From Pseudomonas viridiflava (lineage in GTDB: Bacteria > Pseudomonadota > Gammaproteobacteria > Pseudomonadales > Pseudomonadaceae), in assembly GCF_900585905.1 (NCBI RefSeq), contig NZ_UTVH01000050.1, forward strand, positions 1 to 36,361: a stretch of DNA of 36,361 nucleotides, in the 5' to 3' direction. Made by a program: the position numbers and the translations under genes. Under the pieces are notes generated by a model. That model had not been told where the DNA came from and did not search any database. It worked only from the letters and a program-made list of their open reading frames with translations. Position 1 is the stretch's first letter, and the number at the start of each line of letters is the position of its first letter. Positions 25,264 through 34,384 of this stretch are shown here, one piece after another.

Positions 25264-26193
25264 TTAACGCGTCTTGTAGAGTTTGGGCTCGCCTGGGGGG
25301 CGGCTTTTAAAACGACGATGCGCCCAGAGGTACTGTTCAGGGCACTGGGTAACAGCCTTTTCTACCCATTGATTGATGCGCAGGCAATCAACTTCATCGC
25401 TTTCCCCCGGAAAATCCTGCAGCGGAGCATGAATCACCAGTCGATATCCGCTGCCATCGGCAAGGCGTTGCTGGGTAAACGGCACCACCACGGCGCGACC
25501 CAGTTTGGCGAACTTGCTGGTGGCGGTCACGGTAGCGGCCGGGATGCCGAACAGCGGCACGAACACGCTTTGCTTCGCGCCGTAATCCTGGTCCGGCGCG
25601 TACCAGATGGCGCGGCCTGCACGCAGCAGTTTGAGCATGCCGCGCACGTCTTCACGCTCCACCGCCAGGGAATCGAGGTTGTGCCGCTCGCGGCCGCGGC
25701 GCTGGATAAAGTCGAACAGCGGGTTCTTGTGCTCGCGGTACATGCCATCAATGGTGTGGCGTTGCCCCAGTAGCGCCGCGCCGATTTCCAGCGTGGTGAA
25801 ATGCAGCGCCATGAGAATCACACCTCGCCCCTCCTGTTGCGCAGCCTGCAGGTGCTCAAGGCCCTCAATGTGCGCCAGCCGGGCAAGCCGCTGCCGCGAC
25901 CACCACCAACTCATCGCCATTTCAAAGAAGGCGATGCCGGTGGAGGCAAAATTTTCCTTGAGCAGGCGCTTGCGCTCTTCGCTGCCAAGGTGCGGGAAGC
26001 AGAGTTGCAGATTGCGCGAAGCGATGTATTTGCGATCAGTGGCGAAGCGATACATCACCGCGCCCAGCAGGCGGCCGATCACCAGGAGCAGGCGAAAGGG
26101 CAGCTGCACGATCAGCCACAGCAGGCCCAACCCCAGCCACAGCAGCCAGAAACGGGGGTGCAGAAAGTAAGTTCGAAAACGCGGGCGATCCAT
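25264..26193 (-). CDS. lpxL: lipid A late acyltransferase, LpxL/HtrB family
   Basis: A 309-residue inner-membrane acyltransferase that adds a secondary acyl chain (usually laurate) to lipid A. One N-terminal membrane segment (about 15-35) is followed by the catalytic HX4E motif H131-E136 in LHFTTLEIG, and by the family stretches DGMYREHKNPLFD and WYAPDQDYG, ending with QYLWAHRRFKSRPPGE. The ATG at 26193 (MDRPRF) has GGAAG upstream; an in-frame extension to 26310 would overlap the minC start region and is rejected. Divergent from minC. Pseudomonads often have more than one LpxL-type enzyme, so chain and position specificity are not certain. Confidence 0.92.
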   Translation of the reverse strand: MDRPRFRTYFLHPRFWLLWLGLGLLWLIVQLPFRLLLVIGRLLGAVMYRFATDRKYIASRNLQLCFPHLGSEERKRLLKENFASTGIAFFEMAMSWWWSRQRLARLAHIEGLEHLQAAQQEGRGVILMALHFTTLEIGAALLGQRHTIDGMYREHKNPLFDFIQRRGRERHNLDSLAVEREDVRGMLKLLRAGRAIWYAPDQDYGAKQSVFVPLFGIPAATVTATSKFAKLGRAVVVPFTQQRLADGSGYRLVIHAPLQDFPGESDEVDCLRINQWVEKAVTQCPEQYLWAHRRFKSRPPGEPKLYKTR

Positions 26194-26312
26194 TAAGGCT
26201 TCCGTCAGAACATTGGCCGCGCATTCTACATCGGTTCGCCCCTGCTTGCGGCTCGCGGGCGTTCTCGCTATAAGTCTCGGCACTTTTAGCGACAAGCCGT
26301 TGTATGCCAACC

Positions 26313-27065
26313 ATGAGCCAAAACGAATCGTACGATCAGGAACCAGTCTTCCAACTCAAGGGCAGCATGCTCGCCATCACGGTACTGGAACTGGCCCGCA
26401 ATAATCTTGAAGGCCTCGACCGTCAACTGGCGGCGAAGGTGGCCCAGGCCCCTAACTTCTTCAGCAACACCCCGCTGGTGCTGGCGCTGGACAAGTTGCC
26501 CGCTGACTGCGGCGCCGTCGATTTGCCAGGATTGATGCGGGTCTGCCGTCAGCACGGCCTGCGCACCCTGGCGATTCGCGCCAACCGCATCGAGGACATC
26601 GCGGCGGCGATTGCCATCGACCTCCCCGTGTTGCCACCGTCGGGCGCCAGAGAGCGTTCGCTGGACCCGCTGGAAGGCGAGGCGGCGAAGAAAATCATGG
26701 AAAAACCGGTGGAGAAGCCACCGGAACCGACGATCAAGCCCACCCGTGTGATCACCACGCCGGTGCGCGGCGGCCAGCAGATTTATGCCCAGGGCGGTGA
26801 CCTGGTGGTGATTGCCCCGGTCAGTCCGGGTGCGGAACTTCTCGCCGATGGCAATATCCATGTCTACGGCCCGCTGCGCGGACGCGCGCTGGCAGGGATA
26901 AAGGGCGACACCCGCGCGCGTATCTTCTGTCAGCAAATGGGTGCGGAGCTGATTTCCATCGCAGGCCAGTACAAGGTCTCCGAAGACCTGCGCCGCGATC
27001 CGCTCTGGGGCATGGCTGTGCAGGTCGGCCTTTCCGGTGATGTGTTGAACATCATCCGGCTTTAA
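26313..27065 (+). CDS. minC: septum site-determining protein MinC
   Basis: About 250 residues. It inhibits FtsZ ring assembly away from midcell when recruited to the membrane by MinD. The N-terminal FtsZ-interacting domain begins [15 protein letters not shown], a proline-rich linker follows (about 125-150), and the C-terminal beta-helix domain contains [14 protein letters not shown] and the MinD-binding [13 protein letters not shown] stretch. Two ATGs are close together (26304 and 26313); I prefer 26313 because related MinC proteins start MSQ, but neither has a strong ribosome-binding site. A 209-base gap separates it from minD. Confidence 0.95.
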   Translation: MSQNESYDQEPVFQLKGSMLAITVLELARNNLEGLDRQLAAKVAQAPNFFSNTPLVLALDKLPADCGAVDLPGLMRVCRQHGLRTLAIRANRIEDIAAAIAIDLPVLPPSGARERSLDPLEGEAAKKIMEKPVEKPPEPTIKPTRVITTPVRGGQQIYAQGGDLVVIAPVSPGAELLADGNIHVYGPLRGRALAGIKGDTRARIFCQQMGAELISIAGQYKVSEDLRRDPLWGMAVQVGLSGDVLNIIRL

Positions 27066-27274
27066 CGGATACTGCGCCATTTTCAAAGCTCCCCTGATTC
27101 GTCGCGAAAACGTAGCAAAGGTTGTAGGAAATGTGGGGGTTACACGTCCCCGGAAGCTCGCTCCCTGAGGTGTCATGTCTGGAGCCTTTCGATTTCCATC
27201 TTATGTTCGCCAGTCGCCGCTTCAAGGGACGCTCTTCAGGACTAACCGTCCTTTTCCTCTAGGGGTGATACACC

Positions 27275-28087
27275 TTGGCCAAGATTCTCGTGGTTACATC
27301 CGGCAAGGGTGGTGTGGGCAAGACCACCACCAGCGCCGCCATCGGTACCGGTCTCGCTCTGCGCGGCCACAAAACTGTCATTGTCGACTTCGACGTCGGC
27401 CTGCGTAACCTTGACTTGATCATGGGCTGCGAGCGGCGCGTGGTGTATGACTTCGTCAACGTGGTCAACGGCGAAGCCAACCTGCAGCAGGCCCTGATCA
27501 AGGACAAGAAGATCGAAGGCCTGTTCGTGCTGGCTGCCAGCCAGACCCGCGACAAGGACGCCCTGACCAAGGACGGCGTGGAAAAAGTCCTGATGGAGCT
27601 CAAGGAATCTTTCGAGTACATCGTCTGCGACTCCCCGGCGGGTATCGAAACCGGTGCTCACCTGGCCATGTATTTCGCCGACGAAGCCATTGTCGTGACC
27701 AACCCTGAAGTCTCGTCGGTACGTGACTCGGACCGCATGCTGGGCCTGCTGGCCAGCAAATCGCGTCGTGCCGAGCGTGGCGAAGACCCGATCAAGGAAC
27801 ACTTGCTGCTCACTCGCTACAATCCAGAGCGTGTCAGCCGGGGCGAAATGCTCGGCGTCGAAGACGTCAAAGAGATTCTGGCCGTGACCCTGCTGGGCGT
27901 GATCCCGGAGTCCCAGGCCGTATTGAAAGCTTCCAACCAGGGCGTGCCGGTCATCCTTGATGATCAGAGCGATGCCGGTCAGGCATACAGCGATGCTGTT
28001 GATCGTCTGCTGGGCAAAGACCGCGAGCACCGTTTCCTGGACGTACAGAAGAAAGGATTTTTCGAACGCCTGTTCGGGGGTAACTGA
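27275..28087 (+). CDS. minD: septum site-determining ATPase MinD
   Basis: A 270-residue ParA/MinD ATPase that binds membrane as an ATP dimer and carries MinC. The deviant Walker A KGGVGKTT is at residues 11-18 with the signature Lys11. [10 protein letters not shown] is the switch I region, and an amphipathic membrane-targeting helix ends the chain ([12 protein letters not shown]). Translation starts at TTG, preceded by AGGGGTGA; there is no nearby ATG that keeps the conserved [13 protein letters not shown] start. The stop codon overlaps the minE ATG by one base. Confidence 0.97.
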   Translation: MAKILVVTSGKGGVGKTTTSAAIGTGLALRGHKTVIVDFDVGLRNLDLIMGCERRVVYDFVNVVNGEANLQQALIKDKKIEGLFVLAASQTRDKDALTKDGVEKVLMELKESFEYIVCDSPAGIETGAHLAMYFADEAIVVTNPEVSSVRDSDRMLGLLASKSRRAERGEDPIKEHLLLTRYNPERVSRGEMLGVEDVKEILAVTLLGVIPESQAVLKASNQGVPVILDDQSDAGQAYSDAVDRLLGKDREHRFLDVQKKGFFERLFGGN

Positions 28088-28341
28088 TGAACATTTTTGA
28101 CTTCTTTCGTGCCAACAAGAAAGTCAGCACTGCATCGGTCGCGAAAGAGCGTCTACAGATCATCGTGGCGCACGAGCGTGGTCAACGCGTGGCCCCCGAT
28201 TACCTGCCGGCCCTGCAGAAAGAGCTGGTCGAGGTGATCCGCAAGTACGTCAACATCGACTCCGACGATGTGCAGGTCGCCCTGGAAAACCAGGGCAGCT
28301 GCTCGATTCTGGAACTCAACATCACCCTGCCTGATCGCTGA
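28087..28341 (+). CDS. minE: cell division topological specificity factor MinE
   Basis: An 84-residue protein that stimulates MinD ATPase and drives pole-to-pole oscillation. The N-terminal membrane-contact and MinD-binding part runs [12 protein letters not shown] through [15 protein letters not shown], and the C-terminal dimer domain contains [13 protein letters not shown] and ILELNITLP. Start and minD stop overlap (TGATG), so translation is coupled. Confidence 0.97.
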   Translation: MNIFDFFRANKKVSTASVAKERLQIIVAHERGQRVAPDYLPALQKELVEVIRKYVNIDSDDVQVALENQGSCSILELNITLPDR

Positions 28342-28356
28342 TCCGGCGGTTGTCTG

Positions 28357-28399
28357 CGGCGGCATGTGCGCCACTTGAAGAAGTGGCGCCTTGCCGCCG
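28357..28399 (+). terminator. long hairpin after minE
   Basis: Two stacked perfect stems: CGGCGGCA/TGCCGCCG outside and GCGCCACTT/AAGTGGCGC inside with loop GAAG. They are followed by only TTT. The RluA-family gene starts 30 bases later, so this may be an attenuator or 3'-stabiliser more than a full terminator. Confidence 0.55.
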
Positions 28400-28429
28400 T
28401 TTGCATTGGCGTTTAGAGGCTGTTGCCAC

Positions 28430-29065
28430 ATGCCGTTGTCGAACATCCGCATCATTCACCAGGACGCTGCTGTTCTGGTGATCGACAAGCCGACCCTGCT
28501 GTTGTCTGTCCCCGGCCGCGCCGATGACAACAAGGACTGCCTGATTACCCGCCTGCAGGAAAACGGCTACCCCGAGGCGCGAATCGTCCATCGTCTCGAC
28601 TGGGAAACGTCGGGGATCATTTTGCTGGCCCGGGACGCCGATACCCATCGCGAACTGTCGCGACAGTTTCATGACCGGGAAACGGAAAAGACCTACACCG
28701 CGCTGTGCTGGGGCGAACCCACTCTGGACAGCGGCAGCATCGACCTGCCCCTGCGTTACGACCCACCGACCAAACCGCGGCACGTGGTGGACCATGAGTC
28801 TGGCAAACATGCGCAGACGTTCTGGAAGGTGGTTGAGCGTTGCGGCCATTACAGCCGTGTCGAACTGACGCCCATCACCGGCCGTTCCCATCAGTTGCGG
28901 GTGCACATGCTGTCAATCGGGCATCCCCTGCTGGGTGATGGCTTGTACGCGCATCCCGAGGCGCTGGTGGCGTATCCACGGCTGTGCCTGCACGCCAGCA
29001 TGCTGAGCTTCACCCATCCGCAGAGCGGCGAGCGGTTGCGGTTTGAATGCGTGGCGCCGTTTTGA
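28430..29065 (+). CDS. RluA-family pseudouridine synthase
   Basis: A 211-residue RNA pseudouridine synthase. The catalytic Asp57 lies in HRLDWETSG, and GRSHQLRVH near the C-terminus is the second family motif. There is no S4 domain. Size and lack of S4 resemble RluA (23S rRNA 746 and tRNA 32), but other TruC/RluA subgroups cannot be excluded. The ATG at 28430 (MPLSNIRIIHQD) sits just before the conserved core; an upstream in-frame ATG at 28391 lies in the hairpin region. It follows minE on the same strand and may be part of the min transcript. Confidence 0.9.
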   Translation: MPLSNIRIIHQDAAVLVIDKPTLLLSVPGRADDNKDCLITRLQENGYPEARIVHRLDWETSGIILLARDADTHRELSRQFHDRETEKTYTALCWGEPTLDSGSIDLPLRYDPPTKPRHVVDHESGKHAQTFWKVVERCGHYSRVELTPITGRSHQLRVHMLSIGHPLLGDGLYAHPEALVAYPRLCLHASMLSFTHPQSGERLRFECVAPF

Positions 29066-29076
29066 TCAGCACCCCC

Positions 29077-29148
29077 ATCGCTGCCTCGCGCTGCTCGTGA
29101 GCTCCTACAGAAATTTGTAGGAGCTCACGAGCAGCGCGAGGCAGCGAT
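29077..29148. repeat. REPIN-like perfect palindrome
   Basis: Two 33-base arms (29077-29109 and 29116-29148) are exact reverse complements around the loop GAAATT. The arm ends in the REP-type core GAGCTCCTACA. It lies directly after the pseudouridine synthase gene and before the aminopeptidase gene, and probably acts as a 3' stem for the upstream transcript. Confidence 0.9.
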
Positions 29149-29215
29149 AGGCCCAACACAAAGCACACCCGATCCCAATACGGTAAACTCGCGCCATTGC
29201 TGCCTGGAGTGACTT

Positions 29216-30505
29216 ATGCGCGAAGTGTTGAATCAGGGCCTGATTGATTTTCTCAAGGCCTCTCCTACCCCTTTCCATGCGACTGCGACCCTCGTCAAAC
29301 ACCTTGAGGCCGGCGGCTTTCAGCGCCTGGACGAACGTGAAACCTGGGCCACCGAGACCGGCGGCCGCTACTACGTGACCCGCAATGACTCCTCCATCGT
29401 TGCCTTCCGCCTCGGCCGCCAGTCGCCCTTGAGCGGCGGCATCCGCATGGTCGGCGCGCACACCGACAGCCCGTGCCTGCGGGTCAAGCCGCAACCCGAG
29501 CTGCAACGCCTGGGCTTCTGGCAGCTGGGCGTCGAGGTGTATGGCGGCGTCCTGCTCGCGCCCTGGTTCGACCGCGACCTGTCCCTCGCGGGCCGCGTCA
29601 CCTTCCGCCGTGACGGCAAGGTGGAAAGCCAGCTGATCGACTTCAAGCAGCCCATTGCGATCATTCCCAACCTGGCCATCCACCTCAATCGTGGCGCCAA
29701 CGAAGGCTGGGCGATCAATCCACAGATTGAACTGCCGCCGATTCTGGCTCAGGTTGCCGGTGACGAGCGTGCCGACTTCCGCGCCCTGCTGACTGATCAG
29801 CTGGCACGCGAACACGGCCTCAACGCCGACGTGGTACTCGATTACGAACTCAGCTTCTACGACACCCAAAGCGCGGCGGTGATTGGCCTGAACGCCGATT
29901 TCATTGCCGGTGCGCGGCTGGACAATCTGCTGTCGTGTTTTGCCGGTCTGCAGGCACTGCTCAATACTGACAGCGATGAAACCTGCCTGCTGGTGTGCAC
30001 CGACCACGAAGAAGTCGGTTCATCGTCGACCTGCGGCGCGGATGGCCCGATGCTGGAACAGATTCTGCAGCGCCTGCTGCCAGACGGTGCGCAATACGTG
30101 CGCACCATCCAGAAATCACTGCTGGTGTCGGCCGACAACTCCCACGGCATCCATCCCAACTATGCCGAAAAGCACGACGCCAACCACGGCCCGAAACTCA
30201 ATGCCGGTCCGGTGATCAAGGTCAACAGTAACCAGCGCTACGCCACCAACAGCGAAACCGCCGGCTTCTTCCGTCACCTGTGCATGGCCGAAGAAGTGCC
30301 GGTGCAGAGTTTTGTGGTGCGCAGTGACATGGCCTGCGGCTCGACCATCGGCCCGATTACCGCCAGCCATCTGGGCGTGCGCACTGTCGACATCGGCTTG
30401 CCGACATTCGCCATGCATTCGATTCGAGAACTGGCAGGCAGCCATGATCTGGCGCACCTGGTGAAGGTGCTGGGCGCGTTTTATGCGAGCCACGAGTTGC
30501 CCTGA
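29216..30505 (+). CDS. apeB: M18-family aminopeptidase (aspartyl aminopeptidase type)
   Basis: A 429-residue cytoplasmic zinc aminopeptidase. Metal ligands of the family are visible: H82 and D84 in [11 protein letters not shown], an Asp in ARLDNLLS, the Glu pair in [11 protein letters not shown], and a late His in [11 protein letters not shown]. Start matches the family pattern (N-terminal [14 protein letters not shown]). Converges on the GntR regulator with 14 bases between stops. Confidence 0.93.
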   Translation: MREVLNQGLIDFLKASPTPFHATATLVKHLEAGGFQRLDERETWATETGGRYYVTRNDSSIVAFRLGRQSPLSGGIRMVGAHTDSPCLRVKPQPELQRLGFWQLGVEVYGGVLLAPWFDRDLSLAGRVTFRRDGKVESQLIDFKQPIAIIPNLAIHLNRGANEGWAINPQIELPPILAQVAGDERADFRALLTDQLAREHGLNADVVLDYELSFYDTQSAAVIGLNADFIAGARLDNLLSCFAGLQALLNTDSDETCLLVCTDHEEVGSSSTCGADGPMLEQILQRLLPDGAQYVRTIQKSLLVSADNSHGIHPNYAEKHDANHGPKLNAGPVIKVNSNQRYATNSETAGFFRHLCMAEEVPVQSFVVRSDMACGSTIGPITASHLGVRTVDIGLPTFAMHSIRELAGSHDLAHLVKVLGAFYASHELP

Positions 30506-30519
30506 GCCGCGCCAGGGCT

Positions 30520-31239
30520 TTAAAAATCCCGCACCACTGCGCTGACATGAATCGCATCATGGCGCCAGTATTCCAGGTCACAGTCGATCGGCCTGCCGCA
30601 CTGGTCGAAGTTGACCCTGGCGATGCGCAGGCCCGGGCAGCCGGGTGACACCTTGAGCGCGGCGCACGCCTGTGCGGGCAGTGCGGTGGGCACCATTTCG
30701 AAACGCACCTGGCCGTAACGCAGGTCGTAGCGGCTGGCACACAGCTCGGTCAGTGACTGCTCGAGATCGCACTGGATGATGCCAGGGAAATAATCCGGGT
30801 TCAGGTAGTGCTCGACATACAACACCAGCCGCCCATCAATGCGCCTGGCACGGCAGATCTGGATCACGCTGGACAGCGCAGGCAACGCCAGCATTTCGCA
30901 GATTGTTGCCGACGCCGGTTGCAGCCGCGCCGAAATGACCTGAGTCTGCGCTACCCGCCCCTGGGCGCTGACCATGGCGTGGAAATGGCTGCGCCGCATC
31001 AGGTCATAGGCCAGGCGGGGCGGCGAAATAAACCAGCCCCGGCGCTCCTCGCGATAGATCAACCCCAACGCTTCAAGCTGCACCAGTGCCTCACGCAAGG
31101 TGATCCGGGTGGTGTCAAACACCTCACTGAGCTTGCGCTCGGCGGGCAGCTTGCTGCCAGGCGGCAGCAGGCCGTGCTCGATCTGCTCCTGCAGTGCGTT
31201 GCAGATGGTCTTCACCGCACGGGGTATTTCATCGCGCAT
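30520..31239 (-). CDS. GntR-family regulator with UTRA domain (HutC/PhnR-like)
   Basis: A 239-residue transcription factor. The N-terminal winged helix (about 5-72) has the GntR signature LPPGSKLPAERKLSEVF followed by TTRITLREALVQLEALG. The C-terminal UTRA effector-binding domain (about 90-235) contains FEMVPTALPAQACAALKV and ends in DCDLEYWRHDAIHVS. The nearest described group is the phosphonate-utilisation regulators (PhnR), mainly by context: it is divergent from an ABC operon of the 2-aminoethylphosphonate/iron/polyamine class. A near-perfect CTGGTCTAGACCAG-like site lies 13-26 bases upstream of its start, so autoregulation is likely. Effector not known. Confidence 0.88.
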   Translation of the reverse strand: MRDEIPRAVKTICNALQEQIEHGLLPPGSKLPAERKLSEVFDTTRITLREALVQLEALGLIYREERRGWFISPPRLAYDLMRRSHFHAMVSAQGRVAQTQVISARLQPASATICEMLALPALSSVIQICRARRIDGRLVLYVEHYLNPDYFPGIIQCDLEQSLTELCASRYDLRYGQVRFEMVPTALPAQACAALKVSPGCPGLRIARVNFDQCGRPIDCDLEYWRHDAIHVSAVVRDF

Positions 31240-31251
31240 CAGGTTACCTGT

Positions 31252-31265
31252 CTGGACTAGACCAG
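31252..31265. promoter_or_regulatory. putative GntR/UTRA operator A
   Basis: CTGGACTAGACCAG is one base from the perfect palindrome CTGGTCTAGACCAG. UTRA-type GntR regulators such as DasR and NagR bind TGGTCTAGACCA. It lies just upstream of the regulator gene start. Apart from this site and operator B, I see nothing definite in the 364-base divergent region. Confidence 0.6.
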
Positions 31266-31532
31266 CGCCATTACAGCGCAGGGTTTGCCGTTATCGACCG
31301 CGTTCGGCCATCCGTGGAGCGTAATGCCTGGCCATGAACGCGACATGACAGGCCGCCATCACGAAACATGCCAGTTGCGCCGACGAGAGTGTTCCGAGGC
31401 CTGGCGGATCAAGGGCTTGAGGATGGTCTACGCTTGCATCACTGCGTCGGCTACTGCTGTTGGCAGAGCAAGCGCGACGCCCGGTGAACATAAAAATGTC
31501 ATCGAAAAGTCCTAACCTGGCTCAGGTATTGC

Positions 31533-31544
31533 TGACCTAGACCA
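31533..31544. promoter_or_regulatory. putative GntR/UTRA operator B
   Basis: TGACCTAGACCA shares CTAGACCA with operator A and differs from TGGTCTAGACCA at two positions. It is about 60 bases upstream of the binding-protein ATG, where a repressor would cover or follow the operon promoter. Confidence 0.5.
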
Positions 31545-31603
31545 ATCATCCCGCAACCCTCACTTCTGAAGCCTGACGGTTAGAAGTGCTTAAGGAGCTT
31601 CGA

Positions 31604-32671
31604 ATGAAACACCTTTTGCTGGCATCACTCCTCGGTTCCGCCATTGCCCTCAGCACGTCGGTGATGGCCGCAGACGTGGACCTCAAAACCCTCGAAGCAG
31701 CAGCCAAATCCGAAGGCGCGGTAAACAGCGTCGGCATGCCGGATGACTGGGCCAACTGGAAAGGCACCTGGGCTGACCTGCAGAGCAAATACGGCCTCAA
31801 GCACATGGACACTGACATGAGCTCGGCCCAGGAAATTGCCAAGTTCGACGCGGAAAAAGACAACGCCAGCGCTGATATCGGTGATGTGGGCGCCGCTTTC
31901 GGCCCTATCGCAGTCGCCAAGGGTGTCACTCAGCCTTATAAGCCAAGCACCTGGGATCAGGTCCCGGACTGGGCCAAGGACAAGGACGGCCACTGGGCGC
32001 TGGGCTACACCGGGACCATCGCGTTTGTGGTCAACAAGAAGCTGCTGCACGGCTCCGATGTACCCACCAAATGGTCGGATCTGAAAACCGGTAAATACAA
32101 AGTCACGGTCGGAGACGTCAGCACCGCGGCGCAGGCGGCCAACGCCGTGCTGGCCGCAGCGATTGCCATGAAGGGCGACGAAAGCAATATCGCGCCCGGC
32201 CTGCAACTGTTCACCGAACTGGCTAAACAGAAGCGTCTGGCGCTGAACAACCCAAGTATCCAGAGCATGGAAAAGGGCGAAGTCGAAGTGGGCATCGTCT
32301 GGGACTTCAACGGCCTGAGCTACAAGGCCAAGATGACCAACCCGGATGACTACGTGGTCCTGATTCCGTCCGACGGCTCGGTGATTTCCGGTTACACCAC
32401 CCTGATCAACAAGTACGCCAAGCACCCCAACGCGGCCAAACTGACGCGCGAATACATCTTCAGCGACGCCGGCCAGATCAACCTGGCCAAGGGCAATGCG
32501 CGCCCTATCCGCGCCGAGCACGTCAAGCTGCCTGCCGATGTTCAGGCCCAGTTGCTGCCTAACGAGCAGTACAAGAACGTGACGCCGATCAAGGATGCCG
32601 CGGCGTGGGAGAAAACCTCCAAGGCGCTGCCGCAAATGTGGAACGAGCAAGTCATCGTCGAAATGAACTGA
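31604..32671 (+). CDS. ABC transporter periplasmic binding protein (AEP/iron/polyamine class)
   Basis: A 355-residue binding protein with Sec signal peptide (MKHLLLASLLGSAIALSTS to a VMA cleavage site at about 22). The mature chain has two-lobe features of the Fbp/PotD-like type II class, for example DIGDVGAAFGPIAVAKGVT and the hinge TGTIAFVVNKKLL. The best known relatives in such gene sets bind 2-aminoethylphosphonate, but the ligand cannot be decided here. TAAGGAGC lies upstream of ATG 31604; an in-frame GTG at 31586 is not favoured. First gene of the operon. Confidence 0.9.
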   Translation: MKHLLLASLLGSAIALSTSVMAADVDLKTLEAAAKSEGAVNSVGMPDDWANWKGTWADLQSKYGLKHMDTDMSSAQEIAKFDAEKDNASADIGDVGAAFGPIAVAKGVTQPYKPSTWDQVPDWAKDKDGHWALGYTGTIAFVVNKKLLHGSDVPTKWSDLKTGKYKVTVGDVSTAAQAANAVLAAAIAMKGDESNIAPGLQLFTELAKQKRLALNNPSIQSMEKGEVEVGIVWDFNGLSYKAKMTNPDDYVVLIPSDGSVISGYTTLINKYAKHPNAAKLTREYIFSDAGQINLAKGNARPIRAEHVKLPADVQAQLLPNEQYKNVTPIKDAAAWEKTSKALPQMWNEQVIVEMN

Positions 32672-32680
32672 TGCAACCCG

Positions 32681-32698
32681 GGCCTCACGGACGAGGCC
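32681..32698 (+). other. intercistronic hairpin after the binding-protein gene
   Basis: GGCCTC-N6-GAGGCC, ten bases after the stop codon and followed by ACTTT. Such stems after binding-protein genes commonly allow higher expression of the binding protein than of the downstream transporter genes. Confidence 0.45.
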
Positions 32699-32738
32699 AC
32701 TTTCAGCGACAGGCCTCTGCCGCCGGAGCGACTGGCTC

Positions 32739-33545
32739 ATGAACCACAACGTCATTCTCATCGTGCTCGACGGCCTCAATCATGAGGTGGCCAGGCACGC
32801 CATGGGGCATCTGCAGGCGTACTGCAACGCAGGCCGCGCTGCGCTCTACAAGATCGAATGCGAACTCCCGGCCCTTTCGCGGCCCTTGTACGAATGCATC
32901 CTGACGGGCGTTGCGCCGATCGACAGCGGCATCGTGCACAACCAGGTCTCGCGGCTGTCCACTCAGCGCAGCATGTTCCACTGCGCCACCGATGCCGGGC
33001 TGACCACCGCCGCTGCTGCCTATCACTGGATCAGCGAGCTGTATAACCGCACGCCCTTCGACGCCGCTCGCGACCGCCACACCGATGACCGCAATCTGCC
33101 GATTCAGCACGGCCACTTCTATTACGCTGATCGCTACCCCGATTCGCACCTGTTTGCCGACGCCGAAAGCCTGCGTGTCCGGCATTCGCCGAATCTACTA
33201 TTGATCCACCCCATGAATATTGATGACGCCGGGCACAAACACGGTCTGGACAGCGCGCAATACCGCAACAGCGCACGCAACGCCGACATCCTCCTGGCTG
33301 ATCACCTGCAACGCTGGCTCGACCTGGGCTATCAAGTAGTGGTCACAGCTGATCACGGCATGAACAACGACCGCTCGCACAACGGCCTGCTGGCGGAAGA
33401 GCGAGAGGTACCGCTGTTCGTGTTCGGCGAGGCCTTCAGCCTGGACCCGAATGCTGCGCCCCGGCAGGCAGAGCTGTGCGGAACGGTCTGCGAACTGCTC
33501 GGCGTGCCCCATGACAAACCCCTGTGTCGGGAGCTGCTCAAATGA
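32739..33545 (+). CDS. alkaline-phosphatase-superfamily phosphodiesterase
   Basis: A 268-residue protein without a signal peptide, so cytoplasmic. It belongs to the type I phosphodiesterase/nucleotide pyrophosphatase group, which includes phosphonoacetate hydrolase. Metal ligands and nucleophile can be traced: D11 in VLDGLNHE, likely nucleophile S47 in LPALSRP, D162/D163 with H166 and H168 in MNIDDAGHKHG, D205 and H206 in TADHGMNND, and H214. The product is encoded inside the ABC operon (67 bases after the binding protein, four-base overlap with the next permease), which suggests it cleaves the imported compound to release phosphate or an amino alcohol. Substrate unknown. It is shorter than most NPP enzymes. 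Confidence 0.88.
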   Translation: MNHNVILIVLDGLNHEVARHAMGHLQAYCNAGRAALYKIECELPALSRPLYECILTGVAPIDSGIVHNQVSRLSTQRSMFHCATDAGLTTAAAAYHWISELYNRTPFDAARDRHTDDRNLPIQHGHFYYADRYPDSHLFADAESLRVRHSPNLLLIHPMNIDDAGHKHGLDSAQYRNSARNADILLADHLQRWLDLGYQVVVTADHGMNNDRSHNGLLAEEREVPLFVFGEAFSLDPNAAPRQAELCGTVCELLGVPHDKPLCRELLK

Positions 33546-34384
33546 GTACCCGCAATCGCGGCAAATGGCTGAGCCTGCTGTGCCTGCTGCCGTTTGCCCT
33601 GTTCTTCTTCGTGTTCCAGATCGCCCCACTGGGTTGGGTAGCGATCAACAGCCTGCATTCGGACGCAGGCTGGGGCCTGGAGAATTTCATCAAGGCCTTT
33701 GATTCGCGCTTCTACCGCCAGGCGATGCAGTTCAGCCTGGAGATCAGTTTCTGGTCCAGCCTGTTCGGCATCATCATTGCGGTATTGGGCAGTTATTCGC
33801 TGCGCAATGTTGATTCGCGGCTGCGGGACTTCGTCAATTCGTTTGCCAACATGACCAGCAATTTCTCCGGCGTGCCACTGGCCTTTGCCTTCATCATCCT
33901 GCTGGGTTTCAACGGCGCCGTGACGCTGATGCTCAAGCAGGCAGGGGTCATCGACGACTTCAATCTGTATTCGAAGACCGGCCTGATCATTCTCTACACC
34001 TACTTTCAGATCCCGCTGGGCGTGCTGCTGCTCTACCCCGCCTTCGACGCCTTGCGCCAAGACTGGCGCGATTCGGCGTCGCTGCTCGGTGCCAGCAGCT
34101 TCCAGTTCTGGCGCTACATCGGCCTGCCGGTGCTGACGCCTGCCCTGCTCGGCACCTTCGTCATTCTGCTGGCCAACGCGTTGGGCGCTTATGCCACGGT
34201 GTACGCGTTGACCACCGGCAACTTCAACGTGCTGCCGATCCGTATTGCGGCAATGGTTGCCGGTGACATCAGCCTGGACCCGAACCTGGCCAGCGCCCTG
34301 GCCATGATTCTGGTCGGCCTGATGACGCTGGTCACGGTCATCCATCAGTGGTTGCTGAAGAGGAGCTACCATGTCTCGCGCTGA
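33542..34384 (+). CDS. ABC transporter permease 1
   Basis: A 280-residue inner-membrane permease with about six helices. It begins MSTRNRGKWLSLLCLLPFAL and carries the EAA-like loop YPAFDALRQDWRDSASLLGAS that contacts the ATPase. The ATG overlaps the phosphodiesterase stop (ATGA). It belongs to the binding-protein-dependent permease family used by spermidine, iron and 2-aminoethylphosphonate transporters. Confidence 0.92.
   Translation: MSTRNRGKWLSLLCLLPFALFFFVFQIAPLGWVAINSLHSDAGWGLENFIKAFDSRFYRQAMQFSLEISFWSSLFGIIIAVLGSYSLRNVDSRLRDFVNSFANMTSNFSGVPLAFAFIILLGFNGAVTLMLKQAGVIDDFNLYSKTGLIILYTYFQIPLGVLLLYPAFDALRQDWRDSASLLGASSFQFWRYIGLPVLTPALLGTFVILLANALGAYATVYALTTGNFNVLPIRIAAMVAGDISLDPNLASALAMILVGLMTLVTVIHQWLLKRSYHVSR

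Noticed and set aside
31625..32779. 384-codon minus-strand frame opposite the binding-protein gene
   Set aside because: Shadow of a gene with signal peptide, ribosome-binding site and operon context.
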